Assembly (NCBI GenBank): GCA_014802175.1
Contig: JAAVCU010000002.1
Coordinates: 25,072 to 61,242 of the forward strand
DNA length: 36,171 bases
Direction of reading: 5' to 3'
Source of the DNA: Bacteroides sp.
GTDB lineage: Bacteria; Bacteroidota; Bacteroidia; Bacteroidales; Muribaculaceae
Of this stretch, positions 8,537 through 16,128 are shown one piece after another. The notes under the pieces are model-generated. The model had not been told where the DNA came from and made no database searches. It saw only the letters and a program-made list of their open reading frames with translations. Numbering within the stretch: position 1 is the first letter of the stretch; each line of letters starts with the position of its first letter. The position numbers and the translations under genes were made by a program.

Positions 8537-9295
8537 TTACTCTTTGCACTTAGCAGCGATGAACTGACGGTTCATGCGGCCGATGTTGGCAAGCTTGATG
8601 TTCTTCGGACACTCAGCTGAGCAAGCACCTGTGTTGGTACAGTTACCGAAACCGAGCTCATCCATCTTGGCAACCATGGCGCGGACGCGACGGTCTTTCT
8701 CAACCTCACCCTGGGGAAGCCATGAGAGCTGATTGATTTTAGCGGAAACGAAGAGCATAGCTGAACCGTTCTTGCAGGCTGCCACACATGCACCGCAACC
8801 GATGCAGCTTGCAGAATCCATAGCCTCGTCAGCCTTAACCTTGGAAATGGGGAGGTCATTGGCATCCTGAGCGCCACCGCAGTTGAAGCTAACGTAGCCA
8901 CCTGCCTGCTGGATCTTGTCGAATGCGTTACGGTCAACCATAAGGTCTTTGATAACAGGGAACGCAGCCGAACGCCAAGGCTCTACTGTGATAGTCTCGC
9001 CGTTAGCGAAACGACGCATATAGAGCTGACAGGTAGTTGCGCCTGTTGCCGGGCCATGGGGATGTCCGTTGATATAGAGTGAGCACATACCGCAGATACC
9101 CTCGCGGCAATCGTGGTCGAACACGATAGGCTCCTCACCTTTCTCCACGAGGCTCTCGTTAAGGATATCGAGGGTCTCAAGGAAAGATGTATCGGGCGTT
9201 GTCTCCACGTCGGGATAAGTCACAAACTCGCCCTTTGCCTTAGGGCCGGCCTGACGCCAAACCTTAAGATTGACTTTCATTATATTTTCTTCCAT
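8537..9295 (-). CDS. frdB: Fumarate reductase/succinate dehydrogenase iron-sulfur subunit
   Basis: FrdB carries electrons between the flavoprotein and the quinone site of the membrane cytochrome b. All three clusters are visible in 252 residues: the 2Fe-2S site C63, C68, C71, C89 ([10 protein letters not shown]), the 4Fe-4S site C164, C167, C170, C174 ([11 protein letters not shown]), and the 3Fe-4S site C219, C225, C229 ([11 protein letters not shown]). In a Bacteroidales anaerobe the main role is fumarate reduction to succinate. It follows frdA by 12 bases and is the last gene of the operon. Two starts are possible: the ATG at 9295, kept here because the N-terminus then matches the family length, or the ATG at 9280, which has a GGAAGA stretch just upstream. 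Confidence 0.95.
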   Translation of the reverse strand: MEENIMKVNLKVWRQAGPKAKGEFVTYPDVETTPDTSFLETLDILNESLVEKGEEPIVFDHDCREGICGMCSLYINGHPHGPATGATTCQLYMRRFANGETITVEPWRSAAFPVIKDLMVDRNAFDKIQQAGGYVSFNCGGAQDANDLPISKVKADEAMDSASCIGCGACVAACKNGSAMLFVSAKINQLSWLPQGEVEKDRRVRAMVAKMDELGFGNCTNTGACSAECPKNIKLANIGRMNRQFIAAKCKE

Positions 9296-9307
9296 TGTAA
9301 TTCCGAT

Positions 9308-11329
9308 TTATGACTTATAGTTACGTGTCTGAACCTTGATTGCCTCGTAGTGGAGAGGTTCTTTGATTAACTCGGGAGCTTTATCGTCGCTGCCTTCATA
9401 TTCCCAGCAAGCCACATAGAAGTAGTCCTTGTCGTCGCGGAGCGCCTCACCCTCTGAGGTCTGGTACTCTGTACGGAAGTGACCACCGCAGCTCTCGTTA
9501 CGGTTAAGTGCATCGTAAGCCACAAGCTCACCCATTGTGATGAAGTCATTGAGACGGAAGGCCTTGTCAAGCTCAACGTTCATGCCCTCGGTTGTGCCGG
9601 GGATGAAGAGGTCGGTGTTGAAAGTCTTACGTATCTCTTTAAGCTTCTCAAGAGCGAGTTCAAGACCCTCTTTGTCGCGAGCCATACCTACATACTCCCA
9701 CATGATGTGACCAAGTTCCTTATGGATTGAGTCAACTGAGCGAGTACCCTGGATGCTCATCAGCTTCTCCTCCTCCTGTTCGCACTTAGCCTGAGCAGCG
9801 TCGAATTCGGGAAGGTCTGTTGAGAAGTGAGGCACGGTGATCTGGTCGCTGAGGTAGTTCTGGATTGTGTAAGGAAGCACGAAGTAACCGTCGGCAAGAC
9901 CCTGCATAAGAGCAGAAGCACCAAGACGGTTTGCACCGTGGTCAGAGAAGTTACACTCACCGATGGCAAAGAGGCCCTTAACTGAAGTCTGGAGCTCATA
10001 GTCTACCCAGATACCACCCATGGTGTAGTGGATAGCGGGGAAGATCATCATCGGGTTGTAATATTTCACGCCGTCAACTTCGCGAGCGAATTCGCCGGGG
10101 TTGACGTCAGTGATCTCCTCATACATATCGAAGAGGTTGCCGTAACGCTGGCGAACTACGTCGATGCCGAGACGGTTGATAGCCTCTGAGAAGTCGAGGA
10201 ACACTGCGAGACCAGTGTTGTTAACACCGAAGCCGGCATCGCAACGCTCTTTAGCGGCACGTGAAGCAACGTCACGGGGCACGAGGTTACCGAATGCCGG
10301 ATAGCGGCGCTCCAAATAGTAGTCGCGATCCTCTTCGGGGATGTCGCTACCCTTGATCTGACCTTTCTGCAGTTTCTCTGCATCCTCTTTCTTCTTGGGA
10401 ACCCAGATACGTCCGTCGTTACGGAGAGACTCAGACATAAGTGTGAGCTTAGACTGCTTGTCGCCGTGAACGGGGATACAAGTCGGGTGAATCTGAACGA
10501 ACGCGGGGTTTGCGAAGTAAGCACCCTTGCGATAGCAAGCCATAGCAGCGGAGCAGTTGCAACCCATAGCGTTTGTAGAAAGGAAGTAAGCGTTACCGTA
10601 TCCACCGGTGGCGATAACCACAGCGTGAGCGGCGAAACGCTCGAACTTACCGGTTACAAGGTTCTTGGCGATGATACCGCGGGCACGCTCCACACCATCC
10701 TTGTCTTTTACGAGCACGAGCTCGTGCATCTCATAACGGTTGTAGCTCTTAACTTTGCCGAGCTGGATCTGACGGTTCAGAGAGCTGTAAGCACCGAGAA
10801 GGAGCTGCTGACCGGTCTGACCTTTAGCGTAGAATGTACGGCTTACCTGCGCACCACCGAATGAACGGTTAGCGAGAAGACCGCCGTATTCGCGAGCGAA
10901 AGGAACGCCCTGAGCCACGCACTGGTCGATGATATTGTTTGACACCTCTGCCAGACGGTAAACGTTTGCCTCACGGGCACGGTAGTCACCACCCTTCACT
11001 GTGTCGTAGAAAAGACGATAAACAGAGTCACCGTCGTTCTGGTAATTCTTAGCTGCGTTGATACCACCCTGTGCGGCGATTGAGTGAGCGCGGCGGGGTG
11101 AATCCTGGATGCAGAAGTTGAGCACGTTGAAACCTAACTCTGCAAGTGTTGAAGCGGCTGAAGCGCCGGCGAGACCTGTACCAACCACGATCACATCGAG
11201 TTTACGCTTGTTGGCGGGGTTCACGAGCTTCTGATGAGCCTTATAGTTGGTCCACTTCTCAGCGATAGGACCCTCCGGAATTTTAGATGCTTCCGGACTC
11301 ATTACTCTTACTTTTTCTGTATTAATCAT
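9308..11329 (-). CDS. frdA: Fumarate reductase/succinate dehydrogenase flavoprotein subunit
   Basis: FrdA holds FAD and the dicarboxylate site that interconverts fumarate and succinate. Visible motifs in 673 residues are the dinucleotide fold [13 protein letters not shown] at 48-60, H82 in [11 protein letters not shown] (the histidine that binds FAD covalently in the family), the HPTCIP substrate loop, and [11 protein letters not shown] with the active-site Arg region near the FAD-binding end. The sequence is of the B type found in Bacteroides, Wolinella and Bacillus rather than the four-subunit E. coli type. The frdC stop is 8 bases upstream and frdB starts 12 bases downstream, so the three are one transcript. 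The ATG at 11329 is used; ATG 11302 (residue 10) is a possible alternative. Confidence 0.96.
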   Translation of the reverse strand: MINTEKVRVMSPEASKIPEGPIAEKWTNYKAHQKLVNPANKRKLDVIVVGTGLAGASAASTLAELGFNVLNFCIQDSPRRAHSIAAQGGINAAKNYQNDGDSVYRLFYDTVKGGDYRAREANVYRLAEVSNNIIDQCVAQGVPFAREYGGLLANRSFGGAQVSRTFYAKGQTGQQLLLGAYSSLNRQIQLGKVKSYNRYEMHELVLVKDKDGVERARGIIAKNLVTGKFERFAAHAVVIATGGYGNAYFLSTNAMGCNCSAAMACYRKGAYFANPAFVQIHPTCIPVHGDKQSKLTLMSESLRNDGRIWVPKKKEDAEKLQKGQIKGSDIPEEDRDYYLERRYPAFGNLVPRDVASRAAKERCDAGFGVNNTGLAVFLDFSEAINRLGIDVVRQRYGNLFDMYEEITDVNPGEFAREVDGVKYYNPMMIFPAIHYTMGGIWVDYELQTSVKGLFAIGECNFSDHGANRLGASALMQGLADGYFVLPYTIQNYLSDQITVPHFSTDLPEFDAAQAKCEQEEEKLMSIQGTRSVDSIHKELGHIMWEYVGMARDKEGLELALEKLKEIRKTFNTDLFIPGTTEGMNVELDKAFRLNDFITMGELVAYDALNRNESCGGHFRTEYQTSEGEALRDDKDYFYVACWEYEGSDDKAPELIKEPLHYEAIKVQTRNYKS

Positions 11330-11337
11330 ATCGCTAA

Positions 11338-12348
11338 TTATTGGGGAAATGATAATTCGGGCTTGTTGTCGGAAGCCTCAAGATAATCAAAGAATTTAAC
11401 TACATTCTGAAGAGCGTTGTGCTGCTTCTCCATGTTCGCGAAGTTTTCCTTCATCTGAGGATTGCTCTGCACGTATGCCTTACCCTCGGGTGTGGTGAGC
11501 TGCTCGAGCTGCTGACCCTGCTGTGCCTCCATCTGACGAAGACCCATCGATACCTGAGAATAGGGTAATACGGAGATCTGCTGACCCATCTGAGCCATAT
11601 CAGGACCGAAGTCATCCTCGATCATAGGCCAGATCATATCCTTATACTGTTCGCGGAGCTGCTCGTTGGTGATATAATATTTCTCGTTTGCTCTTACTGT
11701 AAACACAATAGCCTGAGCGATGAAGAGAAGAACCACGATTGAAGTCCAGCAGCAACCGATTTTTTTCAAACGGGGAATCCAAACGCTGTTATCCCAACCT
11801 GTAGACTGGAACATTGACCAGAAACCATGATTGAGGTGGAACCAGAGTGCGATGAAACCGATGATGTAAACGATCGGAGTCCAAACCTGAGCGAAAGCCT
11901 CCTGGATGAAGAGGGTTCCGGCTGCCGGGGGGATAACGGCGTGGTCGCCGCAGATCTCCACGAGCTGCATCTTAGCCCAGAACTGGATGAGGTGAACCAC
12001 GAGGAACGCGAGGATCACGATACCGAGCACGAGCATATTCTTGGAAGACCACTCAACACCTTTGGGTGTCTTCTCGATAGAATAACGCACCGAGCCGCGG
12101 GCACGACGGTTCTGCAGGGTGAGCACCACTGCATAGATAATGTGGATGATGAACAGGAGAGCCAGACCTGCGGAAGCGATCAACGCATACCAATTTGCGC
12201 CTAAGAATTCGCAAATTGAGTTGTAGGCTGTCGGCCAACAGATGGCTACGGCGTTCATCAAACAGTGAAATGTTACAAATAGGACGAGGCATGCTCCCGT
12301 GAGAGCCATGACGAACTTACGCCCTACAGACGAGTTTGATAACCACAT
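11338..12348 (-). CDS. frdC: Fumarate reductase/succinate dehydrogenase cytochrome b subunit with long tail
   Basis: This is the B-type, di-heme membrane anchor that exchanges electrons between FrdB and menaquinone. Five membrane helices can be seen at about residues 11-33, 52-78, 103-124, 156-174 and 198-218. Histidines H28, H69, H119 and H171 (H174 nearby) lie in helices 1-4 as expected for the two hemes. Family members end soon after helix 5 (roughly 220-250 residues); this one has 336, with a Gln/Met/Glu-rich soluble tail of about 115 residues, which by the Wolinella topology would face the periplasm. The gene is first in the frdCAB operon. An alternative reading of the tail as a frameshift is unlikely, since the frame closes normally 8 bases before frdA. 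Confidence 0.92.
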   Translation of the reverse strand: MWLSNSSVGRKFVMALTGACLVLFVTFHCLMNAVAICWPTAYNSICEFLGANWYALIASAGLALLFIIHIIYAVVLTLQNRRARGSVRYSIEKTPKGVEWSSKNMLVLGIVILAFLVVHLIQFWAKMQLVEICGDHAVIPPAAGTLFIQEAFAQVWTPIVYIIGFIALWFHLNHGFWSMFQSTGWDNSVWIPRLKKIGCCWTSIVVLLFIAQAIVFTVRANEKYYITNEQLREQYKDMIWPMIEDDFGPDMAQMGQQISVLPYSQVSMGLRQMEAQQGQQLEQLTTPEGKAYVQSNPQMKENFANMEKQHNALQNVVKFFDYLEASDNKPELSFPQ

Positions 12349-12448
12349 AGCAGTTTTAATTAGTTAGTTATTGTTGATTGTTTTAGTTCTCACTTTTATC
12401 GTGACAATGATTTGCAGCTTTCCACAGCACACTTCACGCTTTAGTATG

Positions 12449-12456
12449 CAAATTTA
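12449..12456 (-). promoter_or_regulatory. Candidate -7 box of the frdCAB operon
   Basis: The minus strand reads TAAATTTG, matching TAnnTTTG, about 100 bases before the frdC start. A TTTG exists upstream but only about 12 bases away, so the -33 element is unclear. Confidence 0.35.
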
Positions 12457-12548
12457 TGATTAATTCCGCAAATCATAAAATAATTAACGAAATTTTTCTG
12501 AAAATACGTTCAGAAATGCATTCTCAGCAAAAATCCGCCGTTAAAAAA

Positions 12549-12578
12549 TTGTCATATCAGAAATTTTTATTACCTTTG
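12549..12578 (+). promoter_or_regulatory. Promoter of tRNA-Arg
   Basis: TTG at 12549-12551, a 19-base spacer and TACCTTTG at 12571-12578 fit the Bacteroidota primary-sigma consensus exactly. Transcription would start within a few bases of the tRNA 5' end. Confidence 0.75.
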
Positions 12579-12588
12579 CGCTCACATT

Positions 12589-12662
12589 GGTCTGGTAGCT
12601 CAGCTGGATAGAGCAACAGCCTTCTAAGCTGTGGGTCTTGGGTTCGAATCCCAACCGGATCA
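12589..12662 (+). tRNA. tRNA-Arg (anticodon TCT)
   Basis: The 74 bases fold as a complete cloverleaf: acceptor GGTCTGG with CCGGATC (two G-U pairs) and discriminator A, D-stem GCTC/GAGC, anticodon stem ACAGC/GCTGT around loop CTTCTAA, five-base variable loop and T-arm TTGGG TTCGAAT CCCAA. The anticodon is TCT, reading AGA/AGG. CCA is not encoded. A consensus promoter precedes it and a terminator follows 5 bases later. Confidence 0.97.
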
Positions 12663-12667
12663 CTCAG

Positions 12668-12706
12668 AGGTCACAAATTCGACAAGGATTTGTGACCTTT
12701 GCTTTT
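12668..12706 (+). terminator. Terminator of tRNA-Arg
   Basis: An 11-base perfect stem (12668-12678 with 12688-12698, AGGTCACAAAT/ATTTGTGACCT) and 9-base loop are followed by TTGCTTTT. Confidence 0.85.
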
Positions 12707-12710
12707 AAGT

Positions 12711-12776
12711 TAGAGCAACAGCCGCTTTTTCTTTCTGGGCTGTGGGTCTTGGGTTCGAATCCCAACCGGATCACTC
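12711..12776 (+). pseudogene. Broken partial copy of tRNA-Arg
   Basis: This stretch repeats the tRNA in two blocks: 13 identical bases (12609-12621 equals 12711-12723) and 38 identical bases covering the 3' anticodon stem to the CTC after the tRNA (12628-12665 equals 12739-12776). Between them the anticodon loop is replaced by about 15 pyrimidine-rich bases. The 5' acceptor strand and D-arm are missing, so no tRNA can form. It could be a decayed tandem tRNA or the trace of a former integration event at the tRNA 3' end; no integrase is nearby. Confidence 0.8.
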
Positions 12777-12778
12777 GT

Positions 12779-12820
12779 AAACCAAAAGAGGTCAAGCATC
12801 CGCTTGACCTCTTTTGGTTT
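12779..12820. terminator. Strong bidirectional terminator
   Basis: A perfect 19-base stem (12779-12797 with 12802-12820) closes a 4-base loop, with AAACC...GGTTT at the base and CAAAAG/CTTTTG inside. It follows the broken tRNA copy and lies 30 bases past the end of the minus-strand PUL, so it can stop both directions. Confidence 0.88.
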
Positions 12821-12832
12821 AACAAATATTTC

Positions 12833-12853
12833 TTACTACTCTCTGCTCTCTAA
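12833..12853 (-). repeat. Short heptamer tract at a stop codon
   Basis: Read on the minus strand, three 7-base units (TTAGAGA, GCAGAGA, GTAGTAA) contain and follow the TAG stop of the NagX-like gene. Short on its own, but in the same position as the longer tracts elsewhere. Confidence 0.6.
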
Positions 12854-13920
12854 AGCTTGATGTAGATGCGGTGGCGGTAGAGGGGGTAGCCGATGGCGCC
12901 GACCAGGAGCATCAGCGAGACGGAGTAGATGGCGGAGGCGAGTTTCGGCTCGGCAATCCATCCGGAAAGCCAGCTGTAGATTTCGGCTTTCGCACCGGTG
13001 GTGCCGAGTACAACACCGGCTACACCTCCCAATACATAGAGGAAGAGCGGATTGACACCGAATGCCTCAAAGAAGGTGAATCCTTTGTGCCAGCCGCGGA
13101 TGTCGGTGAAGTAAGCGAGTGTGGCGAGCAACGCTGCTGCCATTCCGCAGGTGATCAGCACATAACTCGGACTCCATATCCTTTTATTTTCCGGCAGAAG
13201 CCAGCTCAAAATAAATCCACCTACCATCAGCAATACTGCCGTGGTGAAGAGCTGTGTCAGACGCGCATTGAGATCCTCTTGCTTGGTCAGTATCGCTCCA
13301 CAACAGAAACCGATGATGGTGTGAGCCACTGCGGGCACCGTTCCTAAGATACCCTCCGGATCCACCGGCCGTTTGGTGTAAAGATGCCCTTCCGGCAGCA
13401 GAAAACGGTCGATCACCGCATTTATATTTTCAAGACTGTTCTCATAACCATTGAACGCGAGGAGCAACCAGCCGTAGATCGCGAGCAACACCACTGCGGT
13501 CCATGCCATGGCCCGACGGCTCATATAGAGAGCCATCAGCGACACTATGCCGTAACACAGGGCGATGCGTGTCAGTACACCGGTCAGACGCAGATGACTG
13601 AAGTTCAGCCATCCTTTGCCGGCGCATCCGTTGGCAAACCAATGAAGAGCCCAACCCACGAGCATGATCAAGACCGTCCGCTTCACAATCTTACGGATTG
13701 TGGAGCTGCTGCGCGAGAACCCGCGGCGCGACATTGAGATGTAAGTGGTGATACCCATTATGAACAGGAAGAATGGAAACACAAGGTCGCAGACCGTGAT
13801 ACCGTTCCAGTCGCTATGCTCCAGATGAAGATAGCTATGAGGACCACCGGCATTATTTACTATGATCATGCACACTATGGTCATGCCGCGCATGATATCC
13901 AAAGAAAGAAGTCGTTTCAC
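12850..13920 (-). CDS. NagX-like membrane acyltransferase (HGSNAT/DUF5009 family)
   Basis: The 356-residue protein starts with RLLSLDIMRGMTIVCMIIVNN, the signature beginning of the COG4299 family that includes heparan-alpha-glucosaminide N-acetyltransferase and Bacteroidota NagX. About ten hydrophobic helices follow, including CDLVFPFFLFIMG with the family His/Asp region just upstream. Family members are thought to move acyl groups across the membrane onto amino sugars; the substrate here is not known. The start is GTG at 13920, 12 bases after the GH92 stop, because no upstream ATG exists and the family motif begins three residues later. It is the last gene of the PUL, suggesting acetylation of an amino sugar released from the glycan, which is inference. 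Its stop lies in a heptamer tract. Confidence 0.85.
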   Translation of the reverse strand: MKRLLSLDIMRGMTIVCMIIVNNAGGPHSYLHLEHSDWNGITVCDLVFPFFLFIMGITTYISMSRRGFSRSSSTIRKIVKRTVLIMLVGWALHWFANGCAGKGWLNFSHLRLTGVLTRIALCYGIVSLMALYMSRRAMAWTAVVLLAIYGWLLLAFNGYENSLENINAVIDRFLLPEGHLYTKRPVDPEGILGTVPAVAHTIIGFCCGAILTKQEDLNARLTQLFTTAVLLMVGGFILSWLLPENKRIWSPSYVLITCGMAAALLATLAYFTDIRGWHKGFTFFEAFGVNPLFLYVLGGVAGVVLGTTGAKAEIYSWLSGWIAEPKLASAIYSVSLMLLVGAIGYPLYRHRIYIKL

Positions 13921-13932
13921 TGTGAATAAAAT

Positions 13933-16122
13933 TTAGAATTTAAGAATACCTCCGGAGGTCAGGTCGCTGTGGCTTATCCGCGTCGGAATTTCCTGCGGGT
14001 CGTCAGCCGAAGCGTCAGAGGTGATCACAACGGACTTACCACCTGCGGGTGTTATCGTAATCTTGTCGAATATTGGAGCCGATACGTAATAATATGGTGT
14101 GGAGGGTGCTACGGGATAAAATCCCATTGCTGAGAAGACATACCACGCCGACATCTGACCGGCATCATCATTTCCCGACAAACCACCGGGCACATTCAGA
14201 TACTCCGTATCGAGGATGTGGCGCACTTGCTTACGCGTTTTCTCCGGCGCTCCGAGATCGTTGTAGAGATATGCCACCTGATGACAAGGCTCGTTGCCAT
14301 GCCAATAGCGGTGTTCGCTGAACATGGAATCTAATTTTGCCTCAGCCATCTCTTTGCCTCCCAAAGCATCGAAGAGCCCTTCGGGATCATGAGGAACATA
14401 CCATGTGTAATGACACGGCGCACCCTCGGTTATAGCTGAATGGAAGGTAAACGGATTCGTACCTTTCACAAACTTACCGTTGGCATGTCGGCCGTTGGCA
14501 TAACCCAATTCCGGATCAATCACATTGCGCCAGTTGCCTGACCTACGCAGCAACTCCACCTCGTCCTCCTTCTCACCCAACAATGCCGCTATGCGCGAAA
14601 GGGCATAATCGTCAAAGGCATATTCAAGAGTGCGCGATGTCTGTTCGCGCTGGTGGAAAGCCTCTTTCACGCCATCCTCCACCGGTATGTATCCGTAATG
14701 GAGATAACTTTTCAAGGCGCGTCGCCCCATACCGTCGGTGTACTCCTCATAAGTGTCGGGCGATTCAAACGCATTGCGGCGCAGGAGTCTGTAAGCCGTC
14801 TGCAAATCGAAATTATCGACACCTTTCACTGCCGCATCTGCGATAGCCACAGCGCAATGGTCTCCAATCATCGCCGCCGTGTAACTGCCCCAGCAAGGGA
14901 AGATAGGCATCCAGCCACCCTGCTCACCTTTGAGCACCAGACTCTGCATCATCTCACCGCTGCGCTCCGGCTCTATCAAGGTCAGCAACGGATGCAACGC
15001 ACGGTAGGTATCCCACATGCTGTAATCATCATAGAAGTCCCCTGTTTCCATCTTCATGATCTCCCCTCCACGAGCAAAGCGTGGATAACTTCCGTCGACA
15101 TCACTGATCACACGCGGAAGGAGCGAGCATCGGTAAAGGGAGCCGTAAAATTTCTCACGATCCTCTCTCTTTCCACCCTCGACCTTTATGCGGCCGAAAC
15201 GCTCATCCCACTGTCTGCCCGATTCCGCACGCACCGCATCGAAATCCCAGCCGGGAATCTCTGCTTCAAGGTTCTTCACAGCACCGTCAAGCGAAGAGAG
15301 CGATGCCCCCGTCTTGAACACCACCGGCTCACCCTTTCGCGTCTTGAAACTAAGATACGCTCCGATTCCGGGTTGATCCTTGATAGCCTTATGCTTAGCT
15401 AAAACGGTATCACCCTTGAACACTCCATAATCCTGAATCTCCAGTCCCTCCGGAATCCGGATCACAAACCAGCCGGACGCTCCGGTAGGCTCTCCCCAAC
15501 CCTGATAGATTCGATGGATAGGATTATGCCCGCGGATCTCCCGCTTCTCAAGATCAATCTCGATACTCCCCTCCCCCTCATCGGAATTAGGGTTTATCAC
15601 AAGATGCCCCACGCCATCATCATCGTAAGTAAACCGGAAGATACCGGCACGCGATAGTCCTGCCATCTCGGTCTTCAACCCCTCATCGGGAAGATAGACA
15701 CTGTAGTAATCCGGACGCGCCACTTCCGAAGCGCGGTCAAGGCGTGTGGCACGCGCTGAAGGCGATGTGCGCAGATTGCCCGACAAAGCATGAAGCGTCA
15801 TCGAACCGTAATCTTGCGTGCAACCGCCCACAATCCAGTGACTGTTGCGGAATCCCTGCAGATAATTGTCCGAATAATAATATGGTGCTATACACTTCTT
15901 CTCGGTGTCGCGCGTCTGGGGTGTCCAAAGATTCATACCGTGGGGCACACCCACCGCCGGTAATGTCTGCCCATGCTCCTCCGAACCCTTTCCGAAGAGC
16001 CCGGCGGTCTTAGTCACAGCCGCATCCGTACCGACGCGCGTATCCACCAACTCCAGTGCGCGCTCACCCGAAGCCCCACACACTCCTAAACCCAGCAAAA
16101 TCGCAACGCAATATCGTTTCAT
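13933..16122 (-). CDS. GH92 exo-alpha-mannosidase, secreted
   Basis: GH92 enzymes are calcium-dependent, inverting exo-alpha-mannosidases acting on N-glycans, mannans or related glycans. This 729-residue protein has a signal peptide (MKRYCVAILLGLGVCGASG), an N-terminal beta-sandwich beginning VDTRVGTDAAVT, and the catalytic (alpha/alpha)6 part with DDYSMWDTYRALHPLLTL (363-382), GWMPIFPCWGSY (403-414), YVPHDPEGL (575-583) and the diagnostic GNDDAGQMSAW (650-660). There is no lipobox, so it is probably periplasmic. It begins 6 bases after the stop of the clan-A-like hydrolase and is followed after 12 bases by the NagX-like gene. Which mannose linkage it cuts cannot be told from sequence alone. 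It differs clearly from the other GH92 at 20393-23236. Confidence 0.95.
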   Translation of the reverse strand: MKRYCVAILLGLGVCGASGERALELVDTRVGTDAAVTKTAGLFGKGSEEHGQTLPAVGVPHGMNLWTPQTRDTEKKCIAPYYYSDNYLQGFRNSHWIVGGCTQDYGSMTLHALSGNLRTSPSARATRLDRASEVARPDYYSVYLPDEGLKTEMAGLSRAGIFRFTYDDDGVGHLVINPNSDEGEGSIEIDLEKREIRGHNPIHRIYQGWGEPTGASGWFVIRIPEGLEIQDYGVFKGDTVLAKHKAIKDQPGIGAYLSFKTRKGEPVVFKTGASLSSLDGAVKNLEAEIPGWDFDAVRAESGRQWDERFGRIKVEGGKREDREKFYGSLYRCSLLPRVISDVDGSYPRFARGGEIMKMETGDFYDDYSMWDTYRALHPLLTLIEPERSGEMMQSLVLKGEQGGWMPIFPCWGSYTAAMIGDHCAVAIADAAVKGVDNFDLQTAYRLLRRNAFESPDTYEEYTDGMGRRALKSYLHYGYIPVEDGVKEAFHQREQTSRTLEYAFDDYALSRIAALLGEKEDEVELLRRSGNWRNVIDPELGYANGRHANGKFVKGTNPFTFHSAITEGAPCHYTWYVPHDPEGLFDALGGKEMAEAKLDSMFSEHRYWHGNEPCHQVAYLYNDLGAPEKTRKQVRHILDTEYLNVPGGLSGNDDAGQMSAWYVFSAMGFYPVAPSTPYYYVSAPIFDKITITPAGGKSVVITSDASADDPQEIPTRISHSDLTSGGILKF

Positions 16123-16128
16123 ATATTA

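Noticed and set aside
12711-12776. A second functional tRNA-Arg
   Set aside because: It lacks the 5' acceptor strand and D-arm and has an enlarged anticodon loop, so no cloverleaf forms.
14653-15402. Long open frame of 249 codons on the plus strand
   Set aside because: It lies opposite the conserved GH92 gene, has no recognisable domain, and the GH92 motifs cover the region; the same holds for the 308-codon frame at 17266-18192.
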